Assembly (NCBI GenBank): GCA_018907035.1
Contig: JACCIC010000098.1
Span: forward strand, 1,752,501 to 1,816,500
Length of the DNA stretch: 64,000 nt
Source of the DNA: Sycobia sp. Sy_11
Lineage: Eukaryota; Arthropoda; Insecta; Hymenoptera; Epichrysomallidae
Direction: 5' to 3'
The notes beneath the pieces were generated by a model. That model ran no database searches, was not told where the DNA came from, and saw nothing but the letters and a program-made list of their open reading frames with translations. The position numbers and the translations under genes are program-made. Positions within the stretch are counted from its first letter, which is position 1, and every line of letters starts with the position of its first letter. Positions 13,758-25,500 of the stretch are shown piece after piece.

Positions 13758-15588
13758 GTTGTAATAAAACTGATTACAAATTCTTGGAACTTTTATATAA
13801 TGACGAATTCTTTTAGAGTAAAAAGAAATAATGTTATATGTTTGCAAAATAGAAAAGAATAATAGAAACAAAAATTTTTGTGAATCGGTCATAAGAAAAC
13901 GAATACAATATTCCTAATGTATTACATTATATAAGATGTTTCAAATATATTGGATTTGTTGAGTAACTTGAAAAGCCTGTAAGCATTTCCCGAAAAAATA
14001 ACCCAAAGGAAGGAAGCAACGTTCTCGCAGGCATTGGAATACTGACACTGATGATTGTGACCTGTCACTTTAGCCTTGAACTTCAAAGTGATTTTATGAC
14101 CAAGTCGATTTTTTTAAATGTAAGACCATATTTCTGATCTGGACAATCAATTGAACGGCAAATTTTGGGTTCAGATATATGTCCACACTATATTCATTAA
14201 GATGAAGATTGAAGAACGCATGTTAACAATAATAATATTGCAACAATGTTGGGAAATTGTCAAAATATTTAAGGGATTGCGTTCTTATATTTATATGGCA
14301 ATTGCGTTCTTATATTTATATGGCAATAACCTGAACCGATATGTGGATTTTCCAAAGATTTTATCATTGCGTCTAAAAAATAAGAATTATCAAATACTCT
14401 AATGCTATAAGTATATATAATTTGGATTTATATATATGAACCTCCGTACAAATATACCACAATTACTGTTATCGAGGATTTAGCTTTTTTTGATCATTCG
14501 CCCATATATATATAAACGAGATGCTAATTCCTGGGTAGAGTAGAGTCAGTTACCGCTGGCATAAGAAGCTGAAAAACGAAGCATACTATTTGTACGTATA
14601 CTAATTTTGTATAATAGTCGAATCGCTTCGCATAGATTTTATTGAAATATATTTGATGCTACAGTTCATTCGATGTTTTGTTAGATAATCAGATTGTTAT
14701 ATTACAGTATTTCGTTAGTGACACGTATCAGTTTTAATTAATATTAGGATTTAATACATTATTCAAATTCATTGTTTCGAATGTTAGCACAAACGAATAA
14801 ATATTTGTATCGCTTTTATAATCTTTTCTATAAATTAATATAATTATAAACAGGATCATACTGCCTTTCTAATTATATAAGTCCAGAAAAAGAATTTTAA
14901 AGCCGATAAAAAAAATTTATTTATATGAAATTTATGACAGTTGATGTATAAGGTGACTTTCAATTTTTTGATTTTTAGAACATGTAGAATAAATTATTAT
15001 TATTTTTCTGCTTTACAAATTTTAAACATTTGAAGGTATGAATCTTGCGACATATATTCTTGTCGAAAAATTATGATTAAAAAAAATGTTAAAGATAATT
15101 AATGATAAATACTTAATATTAATGACTTCATTTCTAATTTTTATATACTAATTTTACCAAGCAACTATACATAAATGGCATCTGTCAGTTACTTCGTAGT
15201 TTATAGAATTTTTATTTCAGACACCGTAAATTTCGTAAATTTGAACAAGGATATACTTGTGTTTTTAGATTGAGTAAACCTAAAAATAGATAAAACAATT
15301 AGAGATCAAACATACAATGCAAGATTTTTCTTAGAACTCTATATTTATTAATTTTAAAGTCACAATTTTCGAAATGTAAAGAAACCCTTGAAATTGTAAG
15401 TAAAGTGGCTGGCAGTGCGCAAATTCAACAAGTAGAAGAATGCTACGAAAAAGGTAAAAAAAGTAAACATGCTTGATATAGAATCTATGCACAAGCATCA
15501 AAAATTTACTGCCAGTATGGTGATTAAAACTATTATTTTTGACTTACTAACAAATTTTTCCTCAGTTTCTCCCTTTTATGCAGTGAAC
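11376..15588. other. AT-rich stretch before the GH19 cluster
   Basis: No gene recognised. It contains (TA)n at 13698-13754 and a 24-base exact tandem duplication at about 14275-14325. A frame at 11476-11739 (87 codons) has no motif I know. Confidence 0.5.
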
Positions 15589-16436
15589 ATGCTTATTAAA
15601 CTATTCACTATATGGACTCTGATGCACATCTGCCATGGTCGGACTCCAAAGATTACATTACTGGAATTCAACGCCGCGATCGCGACTAATGGCCCATCGA
15701 AGCCGGATGCAGATATCTTCCCAGCAATTGTCCAGGCTACAGAAGATTTCAGTCGCGAAGAATTAGGTGAGAAATTTACTGCTGAAATCGATGTGTCAAT
15801 TAGTCCATTATAAATGCATAGTGGAACAGTAAATGTATCCGAGTATCGTGATAATCAACATGAATCGATATTTGAATACATGGATGGACCTAACCGTATC
15901 TATAAACATATGCAATCCAACCTTACATTGTGACGATTAATGATAAAATATTTACACTTGGCTTCCCAGCCATGTTCCTGGCACAGGTGATCTACCAGAG
16001 CGGTTGCTTCCGCTTTCGCGAAGACGTGCTCTGCACCACTGGGAATCATTGCTCAGGTTATTACATAGACAACGTCGGACTGCCGGGAAAGAATTATTAC
16101 GGCCGAGGTTTCCTGAAAATAGCCTGGGGCAAGAATTACGCGGCTGCCAGTCGAGCTCTGGGCTTGGGCGATCTTCTGCTTAAGAAGCCAGAGCTCGTGG
16201 CCACGAACACGAGGTACGCGGTGCTCACCAGCGTTTGGTACTGGAAGATCCAGGTACGGCCGCAGCTCGCTCGAAATCGAAACTTCTTTGGCGCAACGAC
16301 CAAAGCTATCGACGGGCCTAATGCATGCCAGCCGAACGACCACGAGGACGCTACCTTGAGGTATATGGTCTATACGAACGTAGCTAACGTTATGAAGATA
16401 AAGGACAAAGCTCTACCAAATGGATGTTATAATTGA
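15589..16436 (+). CDS. GH19 chitinase-like protein, copy 1 (secreted, catalytic Glu replaced)
   Basis: Two coding exons, 15589-15766 and 15970-16436, joined by a phase-1 GT-AG intron, give 214 residues. An open frame continues 40 codons upstream, but I chose the ATG at 15589 because it aligns with the starts of copies 2 and 3, begins a hydrophobic signal peptide (about residues 1-17), and follows a pyrimidine-rich CAG acceptor by 5 bases, suggesting an intron in the 5' UTR. The GH19 fold is seen in the REELAMFLAQ helix (56-65), YYGRGFLKIAW (102-112), the SVWYW helix (147-151) and the CYN C-terminus. GH19 enzymes hydrolyse chitin by inversion using two acidic residues. Here the first lies in YQS (Q69) where copy 4 has HES, and the second region reads RED (E77, D78) where copy 4 has REE. 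Chitin binding may remain; hydrolysis is doubtful (inference). Closest neighbour in sequence is copy 2. Confidence 0.88.
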
Positions 16437-16825
16437 TGCAATATTTTGGATTTATTTATTTGGAATTATTTTGGAATAAGACAAATCATGGCTGTAGAAA
16501 TGCTTGTTATGTTGAAAAGTTAAAATTTATATAATATTCAATAATTTCAATCGTCGAGAGAATATTGCAAGGCATAGATTAGTGTATTTTATTTGTATAT
16601 ACAATTTGTACAATATGCAAGTTTTTTTGTATTTTATTAAATTGTCACATTTGTTATTTAACATTGTTAATAAACGTAATTCAAAATGCCTTTCTTTTAA
16701 ATAAGTTATATATATAATTTCCATGCAATTTTTGTATTTTATTCAAAGAACTTTAAAATAATTATATAATATGATATATTAACAATTCAATATATTGGGT
16801 AATACAAATAGATTGTAAAATGAAA
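16437..16825 (+). repeat. Duplicated 3' UTR and flank, unit shared with 21042-21378
   Basis: The sequence after copy 1 aligns by eye with that after copy 2: blocks such as GCATAGATTA, AAATTGTCACATTTGT and AATAAACGTAATT occur in the same order, ending at TTCAATATATTGG. The duplication that made copies 1 and 2 therefore included the 3' UTR. Confidence 0.7.
16669..16674 (+). terminator. Polyadenylation signal of GH19 copy 1
   Basis: AATAAA lies 233 bases after the stop codon, inside a 3' segment of about 380 bases that is also found after copy 2 with the signal in the same place. Confidence 0.55.
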
Positions 16826-17631
16826 TTTCTTTTTGCTTTATTTATTGTCGCATCCCTCATAAGGAGTATTAGCGACCGTTATCATTTCATAGTATTACAT
16901 TATATACATTGTATTTACAAGTTTAGTATCTTTGTTACAATATTTTAGTATAATTTAATAAACTTATAATAATATTTATAATAACTGTTTTATGTTAATT
17001 CCACTGGTAAACTTTATCACGTTTTTTCACTGCTGGAATTGGTATAGGAGTTCTTTAATGGTTTTTCTTTGGATTTTATTTCAGATTTTTTTCTTAGACA
17101 CAAACAATTTCTATATTATTTTTTGTTACTAATTGTTGTAAAAATTCATTGTTATTTTTGATTTCATTAATATCCCATTGTAATATTTTTCTTTTTTCTA
17201 TACTGGTCATTCTTGTTAGTTATTATTTATTTTTGCTTAAAAATAGGTTTAAATTGGCTCAAAATGAGAGTTTTCTGAAGTTCATAGTGGTATACTGTGA
17301 GGTGTATGTTTCTCTTTAGGATTTATTTTGTTCATTATTGAACTACATCTTCTTTTAATTAATATCATTTAATTAAGAATTCATTAATATCATTTGTGTA
17401 TTGATCTATTATCGTTACTACATTCCGAACACCTTTGCTGCTCTCTACGAAATTTTGGAACTGATCATAGTTTAGTAAGGTGTATCTCTGGTTTAAATAA
17501 TTTTTTATGAATTTAAATTTTGTGTCAAGTGGGTCATCTTGAGTTACTGTTGGTTTTTTTTTTTAATAATTGCTGTGTGTTGATTTCTATCCAGCACTTC
17601 ATTTTTTAACTCTGCGTCTCTTCTGTTCTTA

Positions 17632-18190
17632 CTATTTTTCACTTTGTGATTCGTTTGATCTTAGTACAGAATGGGTTCTTTTTTTGTCTTGATTCGATGT
17701 TTGTAATCGCAATAAATTTGGTGCGATATCTGTTTTCTTTATTTCTATTATATTTTGGACTATATAGGTATCTATAGAACTTAAATTATTGCTATCATTA
17801 ATTTGCTTATTATTTGTTTTGTTCATTCTATTATTAATCTCACTGACCTGTTCACTTTTGGTTTTCAATTGTTCTGTTTCTGCATTAATGATTGGGGAGC
17901 TACTACAATTTCTCGCCAAGTGTCCTTCTATATTGCAGATAAAGCATTTTAATACTTCTCTGCTTGCAAATATGTAATCGTCCGTGTTATTGAAATTAAT
18001 TCTGAATGCTTCTGGAATTTTTTCGACATCTTCCGGTTTCACATAAATTTGAGGTCTAAACCAAAACTCTCAACGTAGCTATATCCTTCTTTGGTAGTGC
18101 TGGCTCACAATCTTGTAATAGTGGATACAGGTTTTACTTGTAGCTTCATAAGTACGTTTTCAAGGACAAACTTTGGAAGTTCTGTCGGAC
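17632..18190 (-). mobile_element. Non-LTR retrotransposon ORF1 (Gag-like) fragment, CCHC zinc knuckle
   Basis: On the minus strand an open frame carries a CCHC knuckle (CFICNIEGHLARNC), preceded by the pattern RPQIYVKPEDV and followed by a low-complexity Asn/Lys/Ser tail. The same arrangement (RRQLFINPED, then CFACQQEGHTMKYC) occurs in the element at 49.5-51.7 kb, so both belong to one type of retroelement. The frame is broken upstream: the part at 18050-18190 reads on with an in-frame stop and a frame change, so this is a decayed copy. No endonuclease or reverse transcriptase was seen near it. Its position between GH19 copies 1 and 2 shows that the cluster is accumulating transposon debris. 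Confidence 0.65.
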
Positions 18191-19917
18191 TATTAAAAAA
18201 AATAATCCTTTTATTTTGAGAATTAAGCAAAATTAAGCGAAGAATTAAGAAAGTATTACTTTAGCTAAAAGATAAATCAATGACCGAATAAATGATTCTT
18301 TAAGGATCGCATTTTCATGTTATGCAAGTTTTAAGCAGTTACAATCTTGAACCAGTGACTTATTTGGGTTGAGTATTTCATAAATAACAGTATCAACCAA
18401 AAAATTCTTTAAATAATTGAAGAAATAAAAAATACTCCATATTTATCACTACTTGACTACGCTGAAAAAAATATAACATAAGCCAAAAATTCGTGTCCCA
18501 GTACATAACCAAAATTCTATTCTTAATAATGTAAATAAATTTAATGAATACATCACACTACTTAACGATCATTTAACTGCACATGATTCTTACTCGTGAT
18601 CATTGCGTAAAGCGCCAATAGTTAACTTTTCGAATAATAAGAAAAAATTAATTTGGATATTTTTCATTATTTGCTGCCAGATGTTTCATCAGTTAAAACT
18701 GTGAGTTAAAAAAAGTTGTTACATAACTATTGATGTCGTACTTAAATAATCTATAATGCCCTACAAGCAAAAACCACGCTATATGGGCGACGGGATAACG
18801 GATTTGGTCCAGATTGAGTTAGGCAACTCTAAATACTTTCAAAGTGAGCCATATACATTTTGAGGACCTAAACTGGACTATTTAATTTCCAAGATATGTT
18901 AGCTTCTTATTTTAAATTATAACTTTCTATCTGAATTAGTAAGAGGGTTTTTTTATTGTAAAATCAAAATTTTTGATCCGAGTGTCAATAACATTTTAGA
19001 TAAAAAATATATAGTGAACTGATCCGCAAATTCGTAGTTTCTTAGATATTGCCAATTGAATTCAGTTATATTTCTACGTGCTGAGGAATAATGGACTGCT
19101 TAACTACTGTGTTTACAATTGGTCGAATTTCGAATGATATCGGTAACTACGGAACATTTACAAATATAAGTTACTGATTACAGTCTTTAGATTCAAAAAT
19201 GATTCTATTTAAGTTTCACTTATCTGGATGAAAGCCAAGTCAACGACTTGTCGTAGCCTTTCCTTGTTAGTTTATTAATATCTTATATATGAATTATACA
19301 AAAGTATTATATTTAACAAAAGTTGCAACTCAAATTAAATATACATAACTCAGTATGTATTAGCTGTTACAAAAACTCTGTAAAGTATTTGCTCGTATAG
19401 GTAAGCTTAAAGACCTAGCCTCTGTATCTTCAATCATACAAAAAGATCTAATATTAACATTTTTAAGTAGTTACAAATTTTCAGAAACCAGACAAAAAAC
19501 TTTTTTACTTCCTGAATTGTTTGACTGTTTTTTAAGGCCGATAAAGACTTTATGTTAATGTTAACAATACTTCTTGACATATTATAGTGTAAACATGTAT
19601 TTAATTTATACAATTAGTATAAATTAAATTAATGTTGTAATTGAGTTAAAAAACGGTCTACTAGGTTAGGATTATTATATGAGATCATTAAATAATATTT
19701 AACCTATATTGAGCTACATGAAACATTACTCATTTTATTTATTACATATAATAATAGATCAAAATCTATAGATTTTGATGTATTAAGAACCCCTATATTT
19801 TAAAACTATTATTATATAATAAATACAGTAAAATCCAATATATTAAGTAAACGTGTGATTCAAGCAATTATACAGGTGCCTGTACATGAACGTATTTTTT
19901 TCTTTTATTCAGAAACC
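18191..19917. other. Intergenic, between GH19 copies 1 and 2
   Basis: AT-rich sequence with no convincing exon. It contains the segment at 19321-19375 that recurs before copy 3. Confidence 0.5.
19321..19375 (+). promoter_or_regulatory. Conserved segment upstream of GH19 copy 2
   Basis: TTGCAACTCAAATTAAATAT followed by a CATAA block and TTAGCTGTTACAAA is repeated almost unchanged at 22207-22268 before copy 3, while the surrounding sequence has diverged. It lies about 600 bases from the ATG of copy 2 and about 210 from that of copy 3. It may be a promoter, a non-coding first exon or a surviving part of the duplicated unit. I did not find it before copy 1. Confidence 0.4.
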
Positions 19918-21041
19918 ATGCTTATTAAATTCTTGACCGTGTATGCTCTAATTTTTCTCGGAGTCCTATCAATATTTGCAGCCAACGCCCAAGGTCCAGC
20001 GCCATTTACAGGTCCAATTGGTAATAGTCAAAGAATAACACTGGGTGAGTTTAATGAGGCAGTCACGCTTAACGGATTTCCAAAGCCAAGTCCAGACATC
20101 CATGAAGAATTCATTCAGGCTACGCTTCAGTATAGTCGACCAGAATTAGGTATAAGAAATTTATATATTGCTTAACACCTATATCCATAATTATATATCA
20201 CGCTAGCACCCCTAATTAGCATCAAGAATTCTGAATACTCGGGTATCCAAATAAAAAATCCGCATATTTAACTAATTGTATTATTGCCTTAGCCGATTAT
20301 CTAGATCTTGAGATGCCTGGATAAAAACTAAATATTCAACTATTGGCATAATTTAAATGAATGCAGATATTCAAATTATATATTAATTTAACAAATCCAT
20401 GACATTAATTCACGTATTAATTAAATATTATAATATTATCCTTTTGAGTTAGGTAATTCTGACTCTGATATTCGAATATGTTAATACTAGTCCAATATCT
20501 AGATGTTTTATAAATATTCAGATAATTGAATAATAATGAACGGATAGGAAAAATATTTATTTTTTGCTTTACAGCCATGTTTCTGGCACAGATGATCTAT
20601 CAAAGCGGTGGCTTTCGCTTTCGCGAAGACGTACTCTGTACTACTGGAAATCATTGTTCAGGTAACTACGTAGACAACGTTGGATTGCCGGGTAAGAATT
20701 ACTACGGCCGCGGTTTCTTGAAAATAGCCTGGGGCAAGAATTACGCGGCCGCCAGTCGCGATTTGGGCTTGGGCGATCTTCTACTCAAGAATCCAGAGCT
20801 CGTGGCCACGAACACGAGGTACGCGGTACTCACGAGTCTTTGGTACTGGAATACCCAGGTCAGGCCAAAATTCGTTCGAAATCAAAATTTCTTTGGTACC
20901 TCGACCAAAGCTATCAATGGGGATAAAGCGTGCCAACCGAATGACCACCAGGAGGCTGACTCGAGATATGGGGTCTATACAAAAGTAGCTACGGTTCTGA
21001 AGATAGAGGACAAAGCTCTACCAAATGGATGTTATAATTGA
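19918..21041 (+). CDS. GH19 chitinase-like protein, copy 2 (secreted, catalytic Glu replaced)
   Basis: Exons 19918-20149 and 20575-21041, phase-1 intron, 232 residues. The start at 19918 follows a TTCTTTTATTCAG acceptor-like site by 5 bases, as in copies 1 and 3, and opens a strong signal peptide ending near AANA (residues 21-24). A short Pro/Gly-rich linker precedes the GH19 domain. The domain shows PELAMFLAQ, YYGRGFLKIAW, TSLWYW and the terminal CYN. The catalytic Glu position is Q87 (YQSGG) and the second acidic site reads RED (E95, D96), as in copy 1. Exon 2 is 467 bases, exactly as in copy 1, with no frame damage. Maintained length and reading frame with altered catalytic positions suggest selection for a non-hydrolytic role (inference). 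The downstream 3' UTR is shared with copy 1. Confidence 0.9.
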
Positions 21042-21378
21042 CGCTTTTTGGTACAAGACTAATCATGCATGGAGAAAGGCTCATTATCTTGAATAATTTA
21101 AATTTTCATAATTTTCAATAATTTAAACTGTCGAAAGAATATTATAAGAAGCATAGATTATTGTATTTTATTTATATATACAATTTGGAAGGTCTTTTAC
21201 ATTTCTTTAAATTGTCACATTTGTCATTTAACGTTGTTAATAAACGTAATTGAAAATTCTTTTCTTTTAAATATTTGAATATATATATATATAAACCTGA
21301 TACAATTTTTGTGTTTTATTTAATTGTCTAAAAATAAATTCAATATATTGGACGATACAACTAAATTTTGAAATGAAC
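21042..21378 (+). repeat. Duplicated 3' UTR and flank, unit shared with 16437-16825
   Basis: Second member of the pair described after copy 1; similarity fades after the block TTCAATATATTGG. Confidence 0.7.
21239..21244 (+). terminator. Polyadenylation signal of GH19 copy 2
   Basis: AATAAA about 200 bases after the stop codon, at the position equivalent to the signal after copy 1. Confidence 0.55.
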
Positions 21379-22206
21379 GTATTCGGACGTTTTTCGTGTG
21401 TTTTTGATTTTAAATGTAATATCAATATTAATGTTATGTGCACGTGTACGGATATACAGTTACAACCGTTTGGTCGAGCCTATTTTATTAGTAAATTTTT
21501 CAAAGAGTAAAAATGTTTTTAAAATTTGACAATGAATTATATGAACATCTAGAAACAATATGGTTTCACTGTAGAAATGAACGGGGTAAGTGACGAAACA
21601 CTCAAACAAGAATTATTCAGGTGGAAAAAGCCACTACAAATTTCAAACGTAAAGGGAAACAGATACATTAAAACTTGAGTCACGTAGTTTATCGAATTTT
21701 TTATATTTAATGGGTTTCTTAATAGTCTAATAAACCAATTCCAAAGTTAATAACTATTAACTTTTGAAACATATTTAAACATATATTAATTTTATTATGC
21801 TTATGCTTATCCATTTTAATTTAGTTTAATTCTAATAAGGCGACAATTTCTGATCTGTTGATCAAGAGAAGTAAAAAAGCAGAAACGTAAGTAAATCCCC
21901 ATCTATAACATCTCTAAATATTAGAAATTGTTAAGTGAAGTAAATTCCACGAATTTTGTAAATCTAGATTATGAAAATAGATCTAAATATTTTAAATTTA
22001 TAAAATATTGTAGATTTATACAAACCATTACTTTGTATTGACTTCTTAAAATAAATTTAGCATTACTACTAATTAATATTTGAAAGTACATTAATAAGAA
22101 TGTAAAAAATAATCAATTTTAAATGCCTTTCATTATTTTCTGTCAAATGTTTATTATTTGTTAATGATATTTTTTAGTAATTATACAAACATATTGCATT
22201 CACATA

Positions 22207-22268
22207 AATTGCAACTCAAATTAAATATGCATAATTCACCATATGAAACATATGTTAGCTGTTACAAA
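22207..22268 (+). promoter_or_regulatory. Conserved segment upstream of GH19 copy 3
   Basis: Counterpart of 19321-19375: the same TTGCAACTCAAATTAAATAT core and TTAGCTGTTACAAA end, with a short insertion between them. Confidence 0.4.
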
Positions 22269-22329
22269 TTTGATTATTTCTTATGCAATAATAGTTTTAA
22301 AAAGAAGTTCTTAATACATCAATTTGCCC

Positions 22330-22337
22330 TATAAAAG
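22330..22337 (+). promoter_or_regulatory. Candidate TATA box of GH19 copy 3
   Basis: TATAAAAG lies 82 bases before the ATG, leaving room for a start site near 22360 and a short leader. If this is the promoter, the CAG just before the ATG would be leader sequence instead of a splice acceptor; the two readings conflict. Confidence 0.3.
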
Positions 22338-22418
22338 TATAAAATTTAAACTAAGCGCATACTTAACATAATTTTTGCATCTATATATTAACGTAATTTT
22401 TACTTTTATTCAGAAAGC

Positions 22419-23338
22419 ATGTTCATTAAATTATTTAGCATATTTGCTCTGATTCACACCTGCCTCGGAATTCTACCCAGACCGCCAGTCAGAATACCAC
22501 CCAAAACACCACTGGGAGCTCCAGCACGTGGGACTCCAAAGATCACATTAATGGAATTCAATAACGCCGTCACGCTTAACGGCTTTCGCAAACCAAGTCC
22601 CGACATCTATCGAGAATTCGTTAAGGCTACGCAAAATTTTACTCGTCCGGAATTAGGTATAAAAAATTAACATATTTTTTTGAAACCATATGATTATTCC
22701 TAATATTTCTAACCAGTAGTCAGGCAATTACACATATTTCGATACATTCGAATAAATATTTAAATATTTGGATTAGCCTACTTTATGCAGCCCTATACAA
22801 TGTGATAATCTACGCATAAATAAAAGAATGTCTCCTCCAATTCGCAGCAATGTTTCTCACACACGTTATCTATCAAAGCAGCGGTTTTACCTTTCGCGAG
22901 GAGATTTTCTGCTCTACCGGTAATCAGTGCGCCAATCGTTACCTGGACAAAGTGGGACTACCGGGCAAGTCCTACTACGGCCGGGGTTTCATGAAAATAG
23001 CCTGGGGCGCGAATTACAAATCGGCCGGCCAGGATCTCGGCCTCGGCGACCTGCTGCTCAAGAATCCGGAGCTCGTCGCCAGGAACACGAAGTACGCGGT
23101 GCTTACCAGCGTTTGGTATTGGAACGTTAAAGTCGCCCCGCAGCACAGAGCCAGGCCGAATCATTTTGGCGTGACCACGAAGGCTATTGACTGGAGGCAC
23201 CGACTGTTTGCCGGGCATGCACGAAAAGGCCGATATGAGGTACATGGTGTACGAAAAAGTCGCCAGCGTTATGAAGATACCGTTAAAAGCCGGACCGCAG
23301 GGATGTTACAATTAATCAAAAATACACGTCGAATGTAA
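22419..23338 (+). pseudogene. GH19 chitinase-like protein, copy 3, frameshifted near the C-terminus
   Basis: Exons 22419-22656 and 22848-23338, phase-1 intron; the frame as read gives 242 residues. Signal peptide at residues 1-17, then a Pro-rich linker, then the GH19 domain with PELAMFLTH, YYGRGFMKIAW and TSVWYW. The catalytic Glu is Q89 (YQSSG); the second site keeps REE (E97, E98), unlike copies 1 and 2. At about 23190-23198, just after TTKAID, the frame shifts by one base compared with the other copies: the conserved tail ending CYN is still encoded in another frame, with its stop at 23313-23315, and the actual frame adds 48 unrelated residues. It is a recent pseudogene, a gene with a new C-terminus, or an assembly error. 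The rest of the reading frame is intact, which favours a recent event. Confidence 0.75.
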
Positions 23339-25500
23339 ATATGTAAAAAAAGTTGAAAGATTATTTTATACCCTTTATATTATTCGTCCGTGAAGTTTTA
23401 GGATTTTTATTAATTGAACATATATAGTATAGTATGAATTACCTCCTGTCATCGTTCAATAGAGGTACAGAATAAAGATATAGATTTCTTAGAAATATTT
23501 CATCCATTTATACATTTTACCTTTATATTTATAAATTTATTCATTTAAAAAGCATAAAATATTTTTAGTATTTGAAATTGTAGGATTGATATGATTTGTA
23601 AGCGGATGTCTGAGTTATAATAAACCATCTAAAGTCTCCCTTCAAAAACAAACAATATCCTCAATGACAAATTTATTTAATTATTTTACAGAATAAATCA
23701 CTGCTTACATTCATGACTGATTTATAGAATATCAATTACTCTAAACATTCAAAAATTTTAATATTGATTTGGCAACTGTAAGACCAGGGTAAACCCTCTA
23801 TGTTTCTCTATGATCCTGAAAACTACTGTCTCTTACATGATAGTATTTTTTCCGACTACCATAATATCAGCTAGATATACTTGAAACGTTGATTAATTGA
23901 AAAGAAAATATTATTTTTCTTTTGAATTTTACTGATATTTTTAGCAGTTTAATATGCAAGCAAAAAAAATGGTCCAAAGTGCCTCCAGGCTTTTATCGTA
24001 TAGGTATAATAATAGTGAATCTTCTCAGGATTTTTTTTTCGTTATAAGAACAGGTATCGCCGTTAATTTGTATTATAATGTTATTTGAAAAAGCATAAAT
24101 ATTCCATATTGGCGTGATTTTCGTATTTATCTCAATTGCTGGACGTCTTATTGATGCGATCTGTTTTTCTTGAATATATGCATATTTCTTCAGGCAAATT
24201 TCTTGCATTCATTATAATCATGCGGAATATATGATACATATCCGTTGAACGTTATATTTTTATGTGGCATTATCGTCACTAATATGACATTTGTAATTTA
24301 ATTAATTTAACAATTTAATCAACATCAAAATTAATTATTTTTCATATAATTCGTACAGCTTTCGATGAATTTATTTTAAGAATCCGGAAATCTTTAATTC
24401 TTGTAATTCTTTTAATTCATAAAAAAATATTAAACAAGTAGTGATATTTACATATTTATAAAACTTGTTTAAAAACCAAATGAATTTATTAAATAATTAA
24501 TACAATATCGCATGTAACTAATGATGTACCTGGATTAATCGCATAGCTAGAGGATGCACGAGTACGACAAATCATTACGAATCCTGAAATCTTAAACTAT
24601 AAAACTGTGTCCATTGGAGCTTCGCCGTTCAGTCGGAAAACCGTCGTACAGCACTAAAAATAATTTCGATAGTCACATCCATTTTCTAAATAATCAACGC
24701 TCAACGTTGAACAGGTTGCGTACATCATTTTTGAAAAAAGAATTATAATCTTCGAATCATATAATAAATTGTCGATTAAATATTGAAGTAAAATTTTACT
24801 TTAATATAATATAATTTTACTTATTTCATTATTTTTTATGCTTTTTTTAATGAAAATCTTCTTTTAACATTTGATCAATTTCACTTTGAAAAAATCATGA
24901 TATCATGTTCCGGTATGATCTTTGTAATATATAGTGCATTTCTTACTGGGTACGGAAAGGCTTTATTTTCGAAACGAGGGGTTCTAACCCTGAGGTAAAT
25001 CGGAAGGTTTTAATGAGATTCACAAAGAAGCGTACACGGTAAGGATTATATTTTTCCTCGTGAGAACAGGAATCAAAGGATTGGTAGATTAGAATGAGGA
25101 AAAAAATATTTATTAAAAAATTTGTTTCGGCTTATATAATTATTGGCAATTTTTAACGTCAAAAGTATATATAATTATACCGTCAATAGTATGTTAAAAT
25201 GGATAAAAATACGATTCTACAATTTGTGAATGTCTTGCACCTGAAAATTTTTAAGAATGTTAATACGAAGTATAATGCATTTTAGGGGTGGAAATATAAG
25301 TTTAGAGCAGTTTCAAATTCGTGAATTCAAGCTGTCTGAACATGCAAACTGATGTTCGAATCACTTCAGCAAAGTCTATATTTGTATTGGACTTAGGTAA
25401 AAATATTTCCTATGCATCTGGGCACTCTAATTCCATACTAAGTTCTTGAAAAGCTAATCTTGTTTCGTGTACTAGTCATATCATAGCGACATTACAACAT
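23339..25500. other. Intergenic, between GH19 copy 3 and decayed element
   Basis: AT-rich sequence; no exon, RNA gene or clear transposon was recognised. Confidence 0.5.

Noticed and set aside
14275..14325. 24-base tandem duplication
   Set aside because: Real but too short to be more than a local replication slip.
15469..15588. Upstream in-frame ATG of GH19 copy 1 (40 extra residues)
   Set aside because: The extension is absent from copies 2 and 3, and the inner ATG begins the shared signal peptide.
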